A DNA stretch of 64,000 nt from Muribaculaceae bacterium Isolate-104 (HZI) (GTDB lineage: Bacteria; Bacteroidota; Bacteroidia; Bacteroidales; Muribaculaceae), in contig RIBJ01000040.1 of assembly GCA_003762715.1 (NCBI GenBank), positions 1-64,000 on the forward strand, given 5' to 3'. The first letter of the stretch is position 1; the number at the start of each line of letters is the position of its first letter. The notes under the pieces are model-generated. The model worked only from the letters and a program-made list of their open reading frames with translations. It was not told where the DNA came from and ran no database searches. The position numbers were made by a program, and so were the translations under genes. Of the stretch, positions 36,078 through 45,113 are shown piece by piece.

Positions 36078-37115
36078 ATGAAAAAAGATAGGATTCTCGT
36101 AACAGGAGGAACCGGCTATATCGGCTCTCACACAGTTGTCGAACTCCAGAACAGCGGCTACTCGGTCGTTATCATCGACAACCTCTCAAACTCAAACATC
36201 GAGGTGCTTGACGGCATCGAGAAAATCTCAGGCGTTCGCCCTGATTTCGTTCAGGCAGACTGCACCGACATCAACGCGCTCAAAAGCCTTTTCACAAAAT
36301 ACCCCGACATAAAAGGCATCATCAACTTTGCCGCAAGCAAAGCCGTGGGCGAATCTGTTGAAAAACCGATACTCTACTACCGCAACAACCTCGCCACTCT
36401 CCTCAACCTCCTTGACCTCATGGGGCCCAACGGAGTGAAAGGCATCGTATTCTCATCGTCATGCACCGTATACGGCGAACCCGATGTAAATCCCGTAACC
36501 GAACAGTCGCCAATCAAAAAAGCAACATCCCCCTACGGCAACACAAAACAGATTTCTGAAGAAATAATCACCGACGTAATTAACGCCGGAGCGCCTTTCA
36601 AGAGCGTTATCCTCAGATACTTCAACCCCGTGGGTGCGCATCCGAGCGCCGAAATCGGCGAACTGCCCAACGGAGTGCCGCAGAACCTCATTCCCTACAT
36701 CACGCAGACAGCTATCGGCATCCGCAAGGAACTCAGCGTATTCGGCAACGACTACCCCACACCCGACGGCTCCTGCATACGCGACTTCATCAACGTCGTA
36801 GACCTCGCGAAAGCCCATGTGAAAGCCATGGACCGTATGCTTGAAAACCCCGATGCCGCTCCGATTGAAATCTACAACCTCGGCACCGGAAACGGCGTGA
36901 GCGTACTCGAACTTATCAACACCTTCGAAAGCGCCACAGGCGTAAAAGTACCCTACAAGATAGTGGGACGCAGACAGGGCGACATCGAAAAGGTCTGGGG
37001 CGACCCCTCTCTGGCAAACGAAGTGCTGGGCTGGAAAGCCGACACTCCCCTTGCCGACACTATGCGCTCCGCGTGGGCATGGCAGTGCAAGCTCCGCGAA
37101 CGCGGCATAATGTAA
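36078..37115 (+). CDS. galE: UDP-glucose 4-epimerase
   Basis: GalE interconverts UDP-glucose and UDP-galactose with bound NAD+, for galactose use and surface glycan synthesis. The 345-residue SDR protein has the NAD motif 'GGTGYIGSH' near residue 10, the catalytic Ser/Thr region 'SSSCTVYG', and the YxxxK pair in 'SPYGNTKQISEE' near residue 153. The C-terminal half has 'NYLVG..EVWGDPS'-type sugar-nucleotide residues (IVGRRQGDIEKVWGDPSLA). It lies 52 bp after the U32 gene and 15 bp before the DUF4105 gene. Confidence 0.96.
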   Translation: MKKDRILVTGGTGYIGSHTVVELQNSGYSVVIIDNLSNSNIEVLDGIEKISGVRPDFVQADCTDINALKSLFTKYPDIKGIINFAASKAVGESVEKPILYYRNNLATLLNLLDLMGPNGVKGIVFSSSCTVYGEPDVNPVTEQSPIKKATSPYGNTKQISEEIITDVINAGAPFKSVILRYFNPVGAHPSAEIGELPNGVPQNLIPYITQTAIGIRKELSVFGNDYPTPDGSCIRDFINVVDLAKAHVKAMDRMLENPDAAPIEIYNLGTGNGVSVLELINTFESATGVKVPYKIVGRRQGDIEKVWGDPSLANEVLGWKADTPLADTMRSAWAWQCKLRERGIM

Positions 37116-37130
37116 ACGGCTTGCAGCGCA

Positions 37131-38360
37131 ATGAATGTTTTCAAAAAAATAATATCGCTCGTGGCGGCAGTGTGCATAGCATTGCCGCCATGCGCTTTTG
37201 CGCAGGACTCGGTCGCCACTCCGGAAGTGCCTGTGGTGTGCCTGCTCACTTGCGCGCCGGGGCAGCAGATTTATGAGCTTGAGGGACACTCCGCCCTGCG
37301 CATCAAATCCTCCACATCCGACATTGTGGTAAACTGGGGCTTGTTTGACTTCGAGGCGCCCAACTTTGTATACCGCTTCGTAAAAGGCGAATGCGACTAC
37401 ATGGCAGGAGCCGTGCCTACTGACATTTTCCTGCACCATTACGCCGCAAACGGACGCACCGTAACCGAGCAGACCCTCAACCTCACACCCTCCGAGACAT
37501 TCAGGCTCACCAATGCCATACAGACCAACCTTCTGCCCGAAAACCGCACCTACCGCTACAACTATGTCAAAGACAACTGCGCCACAAGAATTCTTGACCT
37601 GCTTGAATCTTGCGCGGACGACTCCCTGACCCTGCAGCCGGTTCATGCGCCCATTGTCGGAGAAAACCCCACCTTCAGGTCGGTAATGCGCCACTACCAC
37701 TCGTCGTACCCCTGGTACCAGTTTGGCATTGACCTCGCGCTCGGCAGCGGCATAGACTATCCCGTCACCACAGCAGAAACCGCATTCGCCCCCGTGCTGA
37801 TGATGCCACTGCTTGAAAAAGCCTCAATCGGAAACCGTCCTCTGGTTTCCGGCACAAGAACACTGTCCGAAAGCCCGGATGCCACCCTTCCGCCCACTCC
37901 GTGGTACCTCACTCCGTGGGCGGTATTCTCCCTACTGTTTGTCGTAGCGGCATTCATTACATGGGTTGACCTTCTCCGCCGGAAAGTATCACGGTGGTTT
38001 GACACTGTGCTGTACTCGGCTTTCGGCATTGCGGGATGCATCATCGCGTTTCTCGTGTTCATATCATCCCATGAGGCTACAAGCCCCAACCTTTTGGTTT
38101 TGTGGCTCAACCCCCTGTGCCTTCTTGTACCCCTTTGCATCTGGGTTCGGAAAGGCAGACGCTTTCTCATATCATATCAAATTCTTAACTTTGCAGCGAT
38201 TTGCCTGATGATTATTTTGCTGCCTGTAATGAACCAAACAGTCAATTTGGCAATTATACCCTTGGTGGCAACCGATATGATACGATTATTAAGCTACATC
38301 TATATCACCCGATGCGAAAGAAAAAGGAAAAATCTATATCGAATAAGATTTTCGGAATAA
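37131..38360 (+). CDS. DUF4105 membrane protein
   Basis: The 409-residue protein has a signal peptide (about 1-24, 'PPCAFAQ') and a periplasmic DUF4105 domain (about 35-215) with 'LLTCAPGQQIYELEGHSALRI' and the 'NYVKDNCATRILDLL' motif, which contains an Asn-Cys pair reminiscent of NlpC/P60- or Lnb-type active sites together with the upstream His. The C-terminal ~150 residues carry about five membrane helices. DUF4105 proteins are related to the N-terminal periplasmic part of lipoprotein N-acyltransferase Lnb, so a lipid or lipoprotein role is possible. The 3' end overlaps the next gene by 49 bp. Confidence 0.83.
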   Translation: MNVFKKIISLVAAVCIALPPCAFAQDSVATPEVPVVCLLTCAPGQQIYELEGHSALRIKSSTSDIVVNWGLFDFEAPNFVYRFVKGECDYMAGAVPTDIFLHHYAANGRTVTEQTLNLTPSETFRLTNAIQTNLLPENRTYRYNYVKDNCATRILDLLESCADDSLTLQPVHAPIVGENPTFRSVMRHYHSSYPWYQFGIDLALGSGIDYPVTTAETAFAPVLMMPLLEKASIGNRPLVSGTRTLSESPDATLPPTPWYLTPWAVFSLLFVVAAFITWVDLLRRKVSRWFDTVLYSAFGIAGCIIAFLVFISSHEATSPNLLVLWLNPLCLLVPLCIWVRKGRRFLISYQILNFAAICLMIILLPVMNQTVNLAIIPLVATDMIRLLSYIYITRCERKRKNLYRIRFSE

Positions 38361-39925
38361 TACTTGTGTCGCTGTTCTCCATGACGGCAGAGGCGCAGAC
38401 TGCGCCGCAACGTCCGCGCATGGTGGTGGGCATTATGGTGGAAGGGCTGAACTCCGACTACCTCTCCCTGCTTGACAGCTACTTCGGGCAAGACGGATTC
38501 AAGCGGCTCATGCGCGAAGGCACCTGCATTGCAGATGTCGACTACGGCACCCTTCTCGACCCGGCTGCCGCCACCGCCATGATTTATACCGGCACCACCC
38601 CCTCGGTCAACGGCATCCCCGCATCCAGAATATACAACCCTGAGTCAAAAAGGGTTACACCCGCCCTGCTCGACCCCTCCAAAATAGGCAACTACACAGA
38701 CGAGACATACTCGCCGGCACCGGTTCTGGTATCCACACTCGGCGACGAAGTGAGACTCGACGCTCTCGGCACAGGCTGGGTGTACAGCATAGCCCCTTCC
38801 GCCGACATGGCTATCATAATGGCGGGACATGCCGGAAACAGCGCATTCTGGATTGACGACAAAAACGAACGGTGGGCTACAACGACATACTACAAGGACG
38901 TACCCACACCTGTAAATACCCGCAACTACCGCTTTCCGCTCGCCTCTCGCCTTGACACAATGTCCTGGGAGCCTGCGCTGAAAGCCACCGTTTATCCGGA
39001 TGTGCCCGACTACAAGGCGCAGTACCCCTACCGCCACACATTCTCGCGCAAGGATGTCGACCGCATAACCCGCTTCAAGGCATCTCCGAAAGCCAACGCC
39101 GAAGTCACCTCTCTGGCGTGCGACTACCTCAACTCCATGCAGTTCGGCGGCCGCGGACCCATCGACATGCTTAACATAGCGTACACCGTTGCCCCATACC
39201 CCTACTCTCACGACTCCGACAACAGGCTTGAGACACTCGACTCTTACATCAGGCTCGACAGGGAACTCGCCACACTCTTCGCCACACTGGACCGCAAGGC
39301 TGGCGCCGGCAACTCGCTTGTATTCCTTGTAGGACACCCCGCTCAGCCCACATCCAGGCGCGATGACGAAAAATGGGGAGTGCCTACCGGAGTATTCTCT
39401 CCCCGCAAAGCTATCTCCCTGCTCAACGCCTACCTTATGGCTCTGCACGGAAACGGCGAGTGGGTAAGCGGATACTACAACCGAAACTTCTACCTCAACC
39501 AGCGCACAATAAAGGACGCTCACATAGATATGTCAGAACTGCGCAGCGAAGCCGCAGAATTTCTCGAACGCATGAGCGGTGTGAGCCAGGTATTTACCAT
39601 TGACGACATAATCGCCTCACGCGCGGGCGACAACGCCGCCGCGATGAAACGCAACACCTCTGTAAAGCACTCCGGCGACCTTATCGTAAACATAACCCCT
39701 GGATGGGAAATCGTCGACGATTTCAACCTTCCCGGAGTAAGTTCAAACTCTATAGTCCACCGCGACAACTTCGTTTCATCACCCGCATTTCTCATGGGGC
39801 CCGGGGTTCCTGCCGCCACTAAAATAACAGTGCCCGCAGACGCTCGCGCAATAGCCCCCACAGTAGCCCGGCTGCTGCGCATACGCTCGCCCAACGGAGC
39901 ATCAGTTCCCGCGTTATCCCTTTAA
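38312..39925 (+). CDS. PafA-like alkaline phosphatase superfamily protein, probably catalytically inactive
   Basis: The fold is that of PafA/type I phosphodiesterase-like phosphatases: a signal peptide (residues 1-29, 'MTAEAQ'), 'RPRMVVGIMVEGLNSDYL', 'IYTGTTPSVNGIPASRIYNP', and the substrate-region 'GHAGNSAFWIDD'. Active members should have a metal-binding Asp where this one has Glu44, a Thr or Ser nucleophile where it has Pro84, His where it has Thr88, and an Asp-His-Gly motif where it has Gly341-His342-Pro343. I therefore predict loss of activity. The start at 38312 is chosen because it gives the signal peptide; the frame is open further up. It overlaps the DUF4105 gene by 49 bp and precedes secA. 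Confidence 0.78.
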   Translation: MRKKKEKSISNKIFGIILVSLFSMTAEAQTAPQRPRMVVGIMVEGLNSDYLSLLDSYFGQDGFKRLMREGTCIADVDYGTLLDPAAATAMIYTGTTPSVNGIPASRIYNPESKRVTPALLDPSKIGNYTDETYSPAPVLVSTLGDEVRLDALGTGWVYSIAPSADMAIIMAGHAGNSAFWIDDKNERWATTTYYKDVPTPVNTRNYRFPLASRLDTMSWEPALKATVYPDVPDYKAQYPYRHTFSRKDVDRITRFKASPKANAEVTSLACDYLNSMQFGGRGPIDMLNIAYTVAPYPYSHDSDNRLETLDSYIRLDRELATLFATLDRKAGAGNSLVFLVGHPAQPTSRRDDEKWGVPTGVFSPRKAISLLNAYLMALHGNGEWVSGYYNRNFYLNQRTIKDAHIDMSELRSEAAEFLERMSGVSQVFTIDDIIASRAGDNAAAMKRNTSVKHSGDLIVNITPGWEIVDDFNLPGVSSNSIVHRDNFVSSPAFLMGPGVPAATKITVPADARAIAPTVARLLRIRSPNGASVPALSL

Positions 39926-40019
39926 CGCCACGCAGTAAATACAGGAGAAAAAATAAATTTCAACCGGCTTACTGTAAGTTTATAAGGCTCCGACTGTCTT
40001 ATATTTCAGCTATTTAAAC

Positions 40020-40027
40020 TATCTTTG
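40020..40027 (+). promoter_or_regulatory. -7 element of the secA promoter
   Basis: TATCTTTGC fits the Bacteroidetes -7 box 73 bp before the secA start codon. The -33 box is not obvious. Confidence 0.5.
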
Positions 40028-40039
40028 CATTTGATTTTT

Positions 40040-40058
40040 CAGCGTCCGCGTGACGCTG
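40040..40058 (+). promoter_or_regulatory. hairpin at the 5' end of the secA mRNA
   Basis: CAGCGTC (40040-40046) and GACGCTG (40052-40058) form a perfect 7-bp stem with a 5-nt loop. With the -7 box at 40020-40027, the hairpin would lie within the first ~25 nt of the mRNA. Confidence 0.45.
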
Positions 40059-40099
40059 GATGCAGCCAAATTGTAAACAATTAAAATTCACCATATTAC

Positions 40100-43000
40100 A
40101 TGTCACTAAATTCATTCTTAAGCAAAATATTCGGCAACAAGTCCCAAAGAGACCTAAAGGAAATCCGACCTATTGTAAACGCTATAATAGCACTCGGGCC
40201 CGAAATGGAGCTACTGTCAAATGACGGACTCCGCGACAAAATCACATCCGTGCGCAACGACATCAAGGAGGCAATCAGCGCGGACGAATCAGCGATAAAA
40301 GACAAAAAAACCGAGATAGAGACTCTGCCGTTCGACCAGCGCCAGCCGTTGTGGGACGAGATTGACCGCCACGAGAAAAACATAATCGACACTCTCGAAA
40401 ACAAACTCAACGAACATCTGCCGGTAGTATTCGCCGCACTGCGCGAAACCGCCGCCCGTTTCTCAAAAAACGACACCATAGAAGTGACCGCGACCCAGAT
40501 GGACCGCGACCTCGCAGCGCAGGGACGCGACTTTGTGTCTATCGAAGGCGACAAGGCTATCTACAAAAATCGCTGGATTGCCGGCGGCAATGAAATCAAA
40601 TGGGACATGACCCACTATGAGGTACAGCTCATCGGCGGCGTGGTTCTGCATCAGGGCAAAATCGCCGAAATGGCTACCGGCGAGGGCAAAACCCTTGTGG
40701 CAACCCTGCCCGTGTTCCTGCGTTCGCTCTCCGGCAAGGGCGTTCATGTAGTGACCGTCAACGACTACCTCTCAAAGCGCGACAGCGAGTGGATGGGCCC
40801 GTTGTACATGTTCCACGGCTCTACAGTAGACTGTATCGACAAGCACCAGCCGAACACCTCCGCCCGCCGTGCCGCCTACAACTGCGACATAACATTCGGC
40901 ACAAACAACGAATTTGGCTTCGACTACCTCCGCGACAACATGGCAATGTCGCCCGACGACATGGTGCAGCGCAAACACTACTACGCTATTGTCGACGAGG
41001 TTGACTCCGTGCTTATCGACGATGCCCGTACCCCCCTCATAATATCAGGTCCGGTGCCCAAAGGCGATGACCAGATGTTCAACGAATATCGCCCGAACGT
41101 GGAAAAAGTGGTGGCGGCGCAGCGCAAACTTGTCACACAACTGCTCAGCGACGCCAAGACAAAACTCGCGTCAGAGGACAAAGACGAGCGCAAGGAAGGA
41201 GCTTTGCTGCTGTTCCGCGCCTTCAAGGGTCTGCCTAAAAACGGTGCGCTTATAAAATTCCTGTCGCAGGAAGGCATAAAGAACATACTGCTCGAAACCG
41301 AGGCATACTACCTTCAGGACAACGCCCGCGAAATGCCCAAAGCCACAGAGCCGCTATATTTCGTGATAGACGAGAAAAACCGCAGCGTGGAGCTTACCGA
41401 CAAGGGCATTGACCTTCTCACCGGCACCAGCAACGACCCCGAATTCTTTGTACTGCCCGACATTGCCGCACAGCTCTCCGAGGCAGAGACCATGGAGTCG
41501 GCAGAAGAGCGCCGTAGCAAAAAAGACGAGCTGATGCAGAACTACGCTATAAAGGCAGAGCGCGTACACACCGTAACCCAGCTGCTCAAGGCGTACACCC
41601 TCTTTGAAAAAGATGTCGAATATGTCATAGACGACAACAAAATCAAGATTGTCGACGAACAGACAGGACGTATCATGGAAGGCAGACGCTACTCCGACGG
41701 TCTGCACCAGGCTATAGAGGCGAAAGAGGGTGTCAAGGTAGAGGCAGCTACCCAGACATTCGCCACAATCACGCTTCAGAATTACTTCCGCATGTACCAC
41801 AAGCTCGCAGGCATGACCGGTACCGCCGAAACCGAAGCAGGCGAGCTTTGGGACATCTACAAGCTCGATGTGGTGACCATCCCCACAAACCGTCCCATAG
41901 CGCGCATAGACATGGACGACCGTGTCTACAAAACCAAAAAAGAAAAATACGCCGCCGTCATCGACGAGATACAGCGCCTTGTCGGCGAAGGCCGTCCGGT
42001 GCTTGTCGGCACTACATCAGTTGAAATCTCCGAACTCCTGAGCCGTATGCTCACCATGCGGCGCATACCTCACAATGTGCTGAACGCCAAGCTGCACCAG
42101 AAAGAAGCCGACATTGTTGCCCAGGCAGGTAAGGCAGGCACTGTGACCATTGCCACAAACATGGCGGGGCGCGGTACCGACATCAAACTGCCTGAAGAAG
42201 TTAAAAACGCCGGAGGTCTTGCAATCATAGGCACTGAACGCCATGAAAGCCGCCGTGTGGACAGACAGCTGCGCGGACGTTCCGGACGTCAGGGCGACCC
42301 GGGTTCATCAGTGTTCTATGTGTCGTTCGAAGACCAGCTCATGCGCCTGTTCGCCACCGACAGGGTTATGAAAATGCTTGACAGACTCGGCTTCAAGGAA
42401 GGCGAGATGATTGAGAGCAGCATGGTGACACGCGCCATAGAAAACGCACAGAAACGGGTAGAGGAAAACAACTTCGGCATACGCAAACGTCTCCTTGAGT
42501 ACGACGACGTTATGAACAAGCAGCGCACATACATCTACTCGCGCCGCCACCATGCCCTGCTCGGCGAAAGATTAGGCATTGACATTGCAAACATGTTCTA
42601 CGATGTCATTGAAAACCTTGTAAACACCTACTCTGCCGCATCCGACTACCAGGACCTTTCACTCGAACTGTTCAGAATACTCACCATAGAAGCCCCGTTC
42701 TCGGAAGAGGAATTCCGCTCGATGAGCAAGGAAGATGCCATAGAAAGGATTCACACCGCCGCCATGGAGGCTTTCGACCGCAAGAGCGAGAAGATTGCCG
42801 AAGTTGCAATGCCTGTCATAAAGGACTGTGTTGAAAACCGTGGCATGAACTCCATGATAATAGTGCCCATGACCGAAGGCAAACGCATCTTCAACCTGCC
42901 GGTAGACATCATGGCTGCCTACAACACCGAAGGCAAAGCTATTGTCAAGGAATGGCACAAGGCTATAATGCTCGTTACCATTGATGAACTGTGGAAAGAG

Positions 43001-43432
43001 CATCTGCGCGAGCTTGACCAGCTCAGACAGAGCGTGCAGAATGTAAGCTACGAGCAGAAAGACCCCCTCGTGATATACAAGGTAGAGTCGTTCCATCTTT
43101 TCGAACAGATGCTGAACAACCTGAACGTCAAAGTCATTTCAGCTCTGATGCGAGGCTCCATATTCGTGCAGCAGCGCCCTGCATCCAATCCGGAAGCCGC
43201 GCAGGAAGCGCAGCCTGAAGTAAAACGTCCCATGCCCAGACAGGCGGCTCCTGCCTACCGCGAAAGCCGAGAGTCATTGCCCGGAGCTGAAAACCGCGCT
43301 GCGGCATCGGCACAGCAGGACGAAAAACAGCGCCCCATGCCGGTTCAGGCAGGACCGCGTATAGGTCGCAACGACCCGTGCCCCTGCGGAAGCGGCAAAA
43401 AATACAAAAACTGCCACGGTCGCGGTCTGTAA
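40100..43432 (+). CDS. secA: preprotein translocase ATPase SecA
   Basis: SecA is the motor of Sec-dependent export at the inner membrane. The 1110-residue protein is longer than the E. coli protein (about 900) as in other Bacteroidetes. Walker A is '[14 protein letters not shown]' near residue 193, the Walker B region is '[22 protein letters not shown]', the second nucleotide domain has '[12 protein letters not shown]' and '[12 protein letters not shown]', and the C-terminus has the SecB/phospholipid zinc site '[18 protein letters not shown]'. It stands alone behind its own promoter, next to an unknown coiled-coil membrane protein. Confidence 0.98.
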   Translation: MSLNSFLSKIFGNKSQRDLKEIRPIVNAIIALGPEMELLSNDGLRDKITSVRNDIKEAISADESAIKDKKTEIETLPFDQRQPLWDEIDRHEKNIIDTLENKLNEHLPVVFAALRETAARFSKNDTIEVTATQMDRDLAAQGRDFVSIEGDKAIYKNRWIAGGNEIKWDMTHYEVQLIGGVVLHQGKIAEMATGEGKTLVATLPVFLRSLSGKGVHVVTVNDYLSKRDSEWMGPLYMFHGSTVDCIDKHQPNTSARRAAYNCDITFGTNNEFGFDYLRDNMAMSPDDMVQRKHYYAIVDEVDSVLIDDARTPLIISGPVPKGDDQMFNEYRPNVEKVVAAQRKLVTQLLSDAKTKLASEDKDERKEGALLLFRAFKGLPKNGALIKFLSQEGIKNILLETEAYYLQDNAREMPKATEPLYFVIDEKNRSVELTDKGIDLLTGTSNDPEFFVLPDIAAQLSEAETMESAEERRSKKDELMQNYAIKAERVHTVTQLLKAYTLFEKDVEYVIDDNKIKIVDEQTGRIMEGRRYSDGLHQAIEAKEGVKVEAATQTFATITLQNYFRMYHKLAGMTGTAETEAGELWDIYKLDVVTIPTNRPIARIDMDDRVYKTKKEKYAAVIDEIQRLVGEGRPVLVGTTSVEISELLSRMLTMRRIPHNVLNAKLHQKEADIVAQAGKAGTVTIATNMAGRGTDIKLPEEVKNAGGLAIIGTERHESRRVDRQLRGRSGRQGDPGSSVFYVSFEDQLMRLFATDRVMKMLDRLGFKEGEMIESSMVTRAIENAQKRVEENNFGIRKRLLEYDDVMNKQRTYIYSRRHHALLGERLGIDIANMFYDVIENLVNTYSAASDYQDLSLELFRILTIEAPFSEEEFRSMSKEDAIERIHTAAMEAFDRKSEKIAEVAMPVIKDCVENRGMNSMIIVPMTEGKRIFNLPVDIMAAYNTEGKAIVKEWHKAIMLVTIDELWKEHLRELDQLRQSVQNVSYEQKDPLVIYKVESFHLFEQMLNNLNVKVISALMRGSIFVQQRPASNPEAAQEAQPEVKRPMPRQAAPAYRESRESLPGAENRAAASAQQDEKQRPMPVQAGPRIGRNDPCPCGSGKKYKNCHGRGL

Positions 43433-43473
43433 TGATAATCACTTTTGCTATTCATCATATTAACAAATGATTC

Positions 43474-44385
43474 ATGGATATAAAGAAGTCTAAAATTATG
43501 TGGGTCGCCCTCGCGCTGGTTATCCTTCTTGTGGCAGCGCTCGCGGTGAGCCTGTTTCAGGTAACCTCGCTGAAAATGAAGGTAGACTCGACAATAGCTG
43601 AGAACGAGCAGCTGCAACTCACCAACGACCAGCTGCAGCTTGCCAATGAATACGAGGCGATAAACTCGCAGTTCGCACGATACGAGGACCAGGCTATGCA
43701 GATGGGTGGCGACACTATTCTTGCAAAATACAACGCTGCAAAAACCAAAATCGAGCAGCTGCTTGAAGAGCTTAATTCCGAGAAAAAGAAGAGCCAGAAG
43801 CGTATTTCACAGCTCCAGAACGAAATATCCACCTTGCGCGGTCTTCTGCGCCATTATGTGGCACAGGTTGACTCTCTCGGCAGAGAGAACGCGGGTCTGA
43901 GAGCTGAAAACGAAGAAATCAGAAACCAGAACCAGCAGCTCAACTCACGGGTGCGCGAGGTTTCCAAAGCCAATGAGGACCTGAGCGAGCGCATGACTCT
44001 CGCCGAAAAGCTCAATGTCACCGGGCTCAGCATCACCCCGCTGAAAAAGAATGGCAAAAAGGAAAAGAATGTCACCAAAGCCCACCAGCTGATGGTAACT
44101 TTCACCATTCCCCAGAACAACTCCACACCGGTAGGAAACAAAACCATCTATCTGCGCATAACCAGCCCTGAAGGCTCGCTGCTCGGCAACGCCGGCACCT
44201 TCTCGTTCGAAGGCTCCTCGATACCCTGCACCGCCAAGAAAACCATTGAGTACTCAGGCGAAGAGATTCCCGGTGTAACAATATACTGGGATGTCAACAC
44301 CGCGCTCACTCCCGGCGACTATACCGTTGAACTGTTTGCCGACAACTATCGGCTGACATCGCGCCACTTCACCCTCAAGAAGTAA
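43474..44385 (+). CDS. membrane-anchored coiled-coil protein of unknown function
   Basis: I do not recognise a named family. The 303-residue protein has one N-terminal membrane helix (about 9-29), then a long coiled coil (about 33-190) rich in Glu, Gln and Asn with heptad-like repeats, and a C-terminal beta domain of about 110 residues ('HQLMVTFTIPQNNSTPVGNKTIYLRI') that looks immunoglobulin-like. The topology suggests an inner-membrane anchor with a periplasmic rod and head. It starts 42 bp after secA and 2 bp before the mgtC-family gene, so it is cotranscribed with at least one neighbour. Confidence 0.75.
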   Translation: MDIKKSKIMWVALALVILLVAALAVSLFQVTSLKMKVDSTIAENEQLQLTNDQLQLANEYEAINSQFARYEDQAMQMGGDTILAKYNAAKTKIEQLLEELNSEKKKSQKRISQLQNEISTLRGLLRHYVAQVDSLGRENAGLRAENEEIRNQNQQLNSRVREVSKANEDLSERMTLAEKLNVTGLSITPLKKNGKKEKNVTKAHQLMVTFTIPQNNSTPVGNKTIYLRITSPEGSLLGNAGTFSFEGSSIPCTAKKTIEYSGEEIPGVTIYWDVNTALTPGDYTVELFADNYRLTSRHFTLKK

Positions 44386-44387
44386 GA

Positions 44388-45113
44388 ATGACAGATATTT
44401 TCAGCGAAATATACAACTCGATAAACGCAGTGGAGGTTACAACAGCCTCCACTGTGTTTAAATTATGCCTGAGCATGTTGCTCGGGTGCTGTGTCGGCGT
44501 GGAACGCAAACGCAAGGGACAGATTGCCGGAATACGCACATTCGCCCTCATATCCATGGGAGCTACTCTTGCCATGATACTGTCAATCTATGTGCCGCAG
44601 GAGTATCTCGGGCTTAAAAACGGCGACCCCGGACGCATAGCCGCGCAGGTTATAACCGGCATCGGTTTCCTCGGCGCCGGAGCCATTATACAGATGAAAG
44701 GCTCGGTTCGCGGTCTCACAACTGCGGCAAGCATCTGGATGGTGGCTACTATCGGCATGTCGGTTGGAGTGGGCATGTACATTGTGTCGGTTGCGGCAAC
44801 CGCACTCATACTTGTGGTGCTGCTGTTTATCGAGGCAATAGAACGCCGGGTGCATGTAGGCTGGGAAACACGCATCATACGGATTCGTGTACACGGCATT
44901 GTGGAGGATATCGACTCTTACCGCAGCACGCTGTCGGCATATCACATATCGCTGACAAACGTTTATGCGGAATACGACTACGAAGCAGGCATAACACGCC
45001 TTAACCTTGTGGTGCTGGTGAAAAGCACAACAGAATACATATCGCTTTTTGCCGCTTTACGCAACATCAACGACACTCAGGGCATTTCGCTCGCCAATCA
45101 GGTCAGCATATGA
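44388..45113 (+). CDS. MgtC/SapB-family membrane protein
   Basis: This 241-residue protein has the MgtC core of about four to five membrane helices with the conserved 'LLGCCVGVERKRKGQIAGIRTF' and 'VITGIGFLGAGAIIQMKGSVRGLTTAASIW'. A cytoplasmic ACT-like tail (about 160-241) follows, seen in many MgtC proteins. MgtC proteins are associated with Mg2+ limitation and control of ATP synthase in pathogens; the role in a gut commensal is unknown. Its stop codon overlaps the start of the antiporter gene by 4 bp (ATGA). Confidence 0.9.
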   Translation: MTDIFSEIYNSINAVEVTTASTVFKLCLSMLLGCCVGVERKRKGQIAGIRTFALISMGATLAMILSIYVPQEYLGLKNGDPGRIAAQVITGIGFLGAGAIIQMKGSVRGLTTAASIWMVATIGMSVGVGMYIVSVAATALILVVLLFIEAIERRVHVGWETRIIRIRVHGIVEDIDSYRSTLSAYHISLTNVYAEYDYEAGITRLNLVVLVKSTTEYISLFAALRNINDTQGISLANQVSI

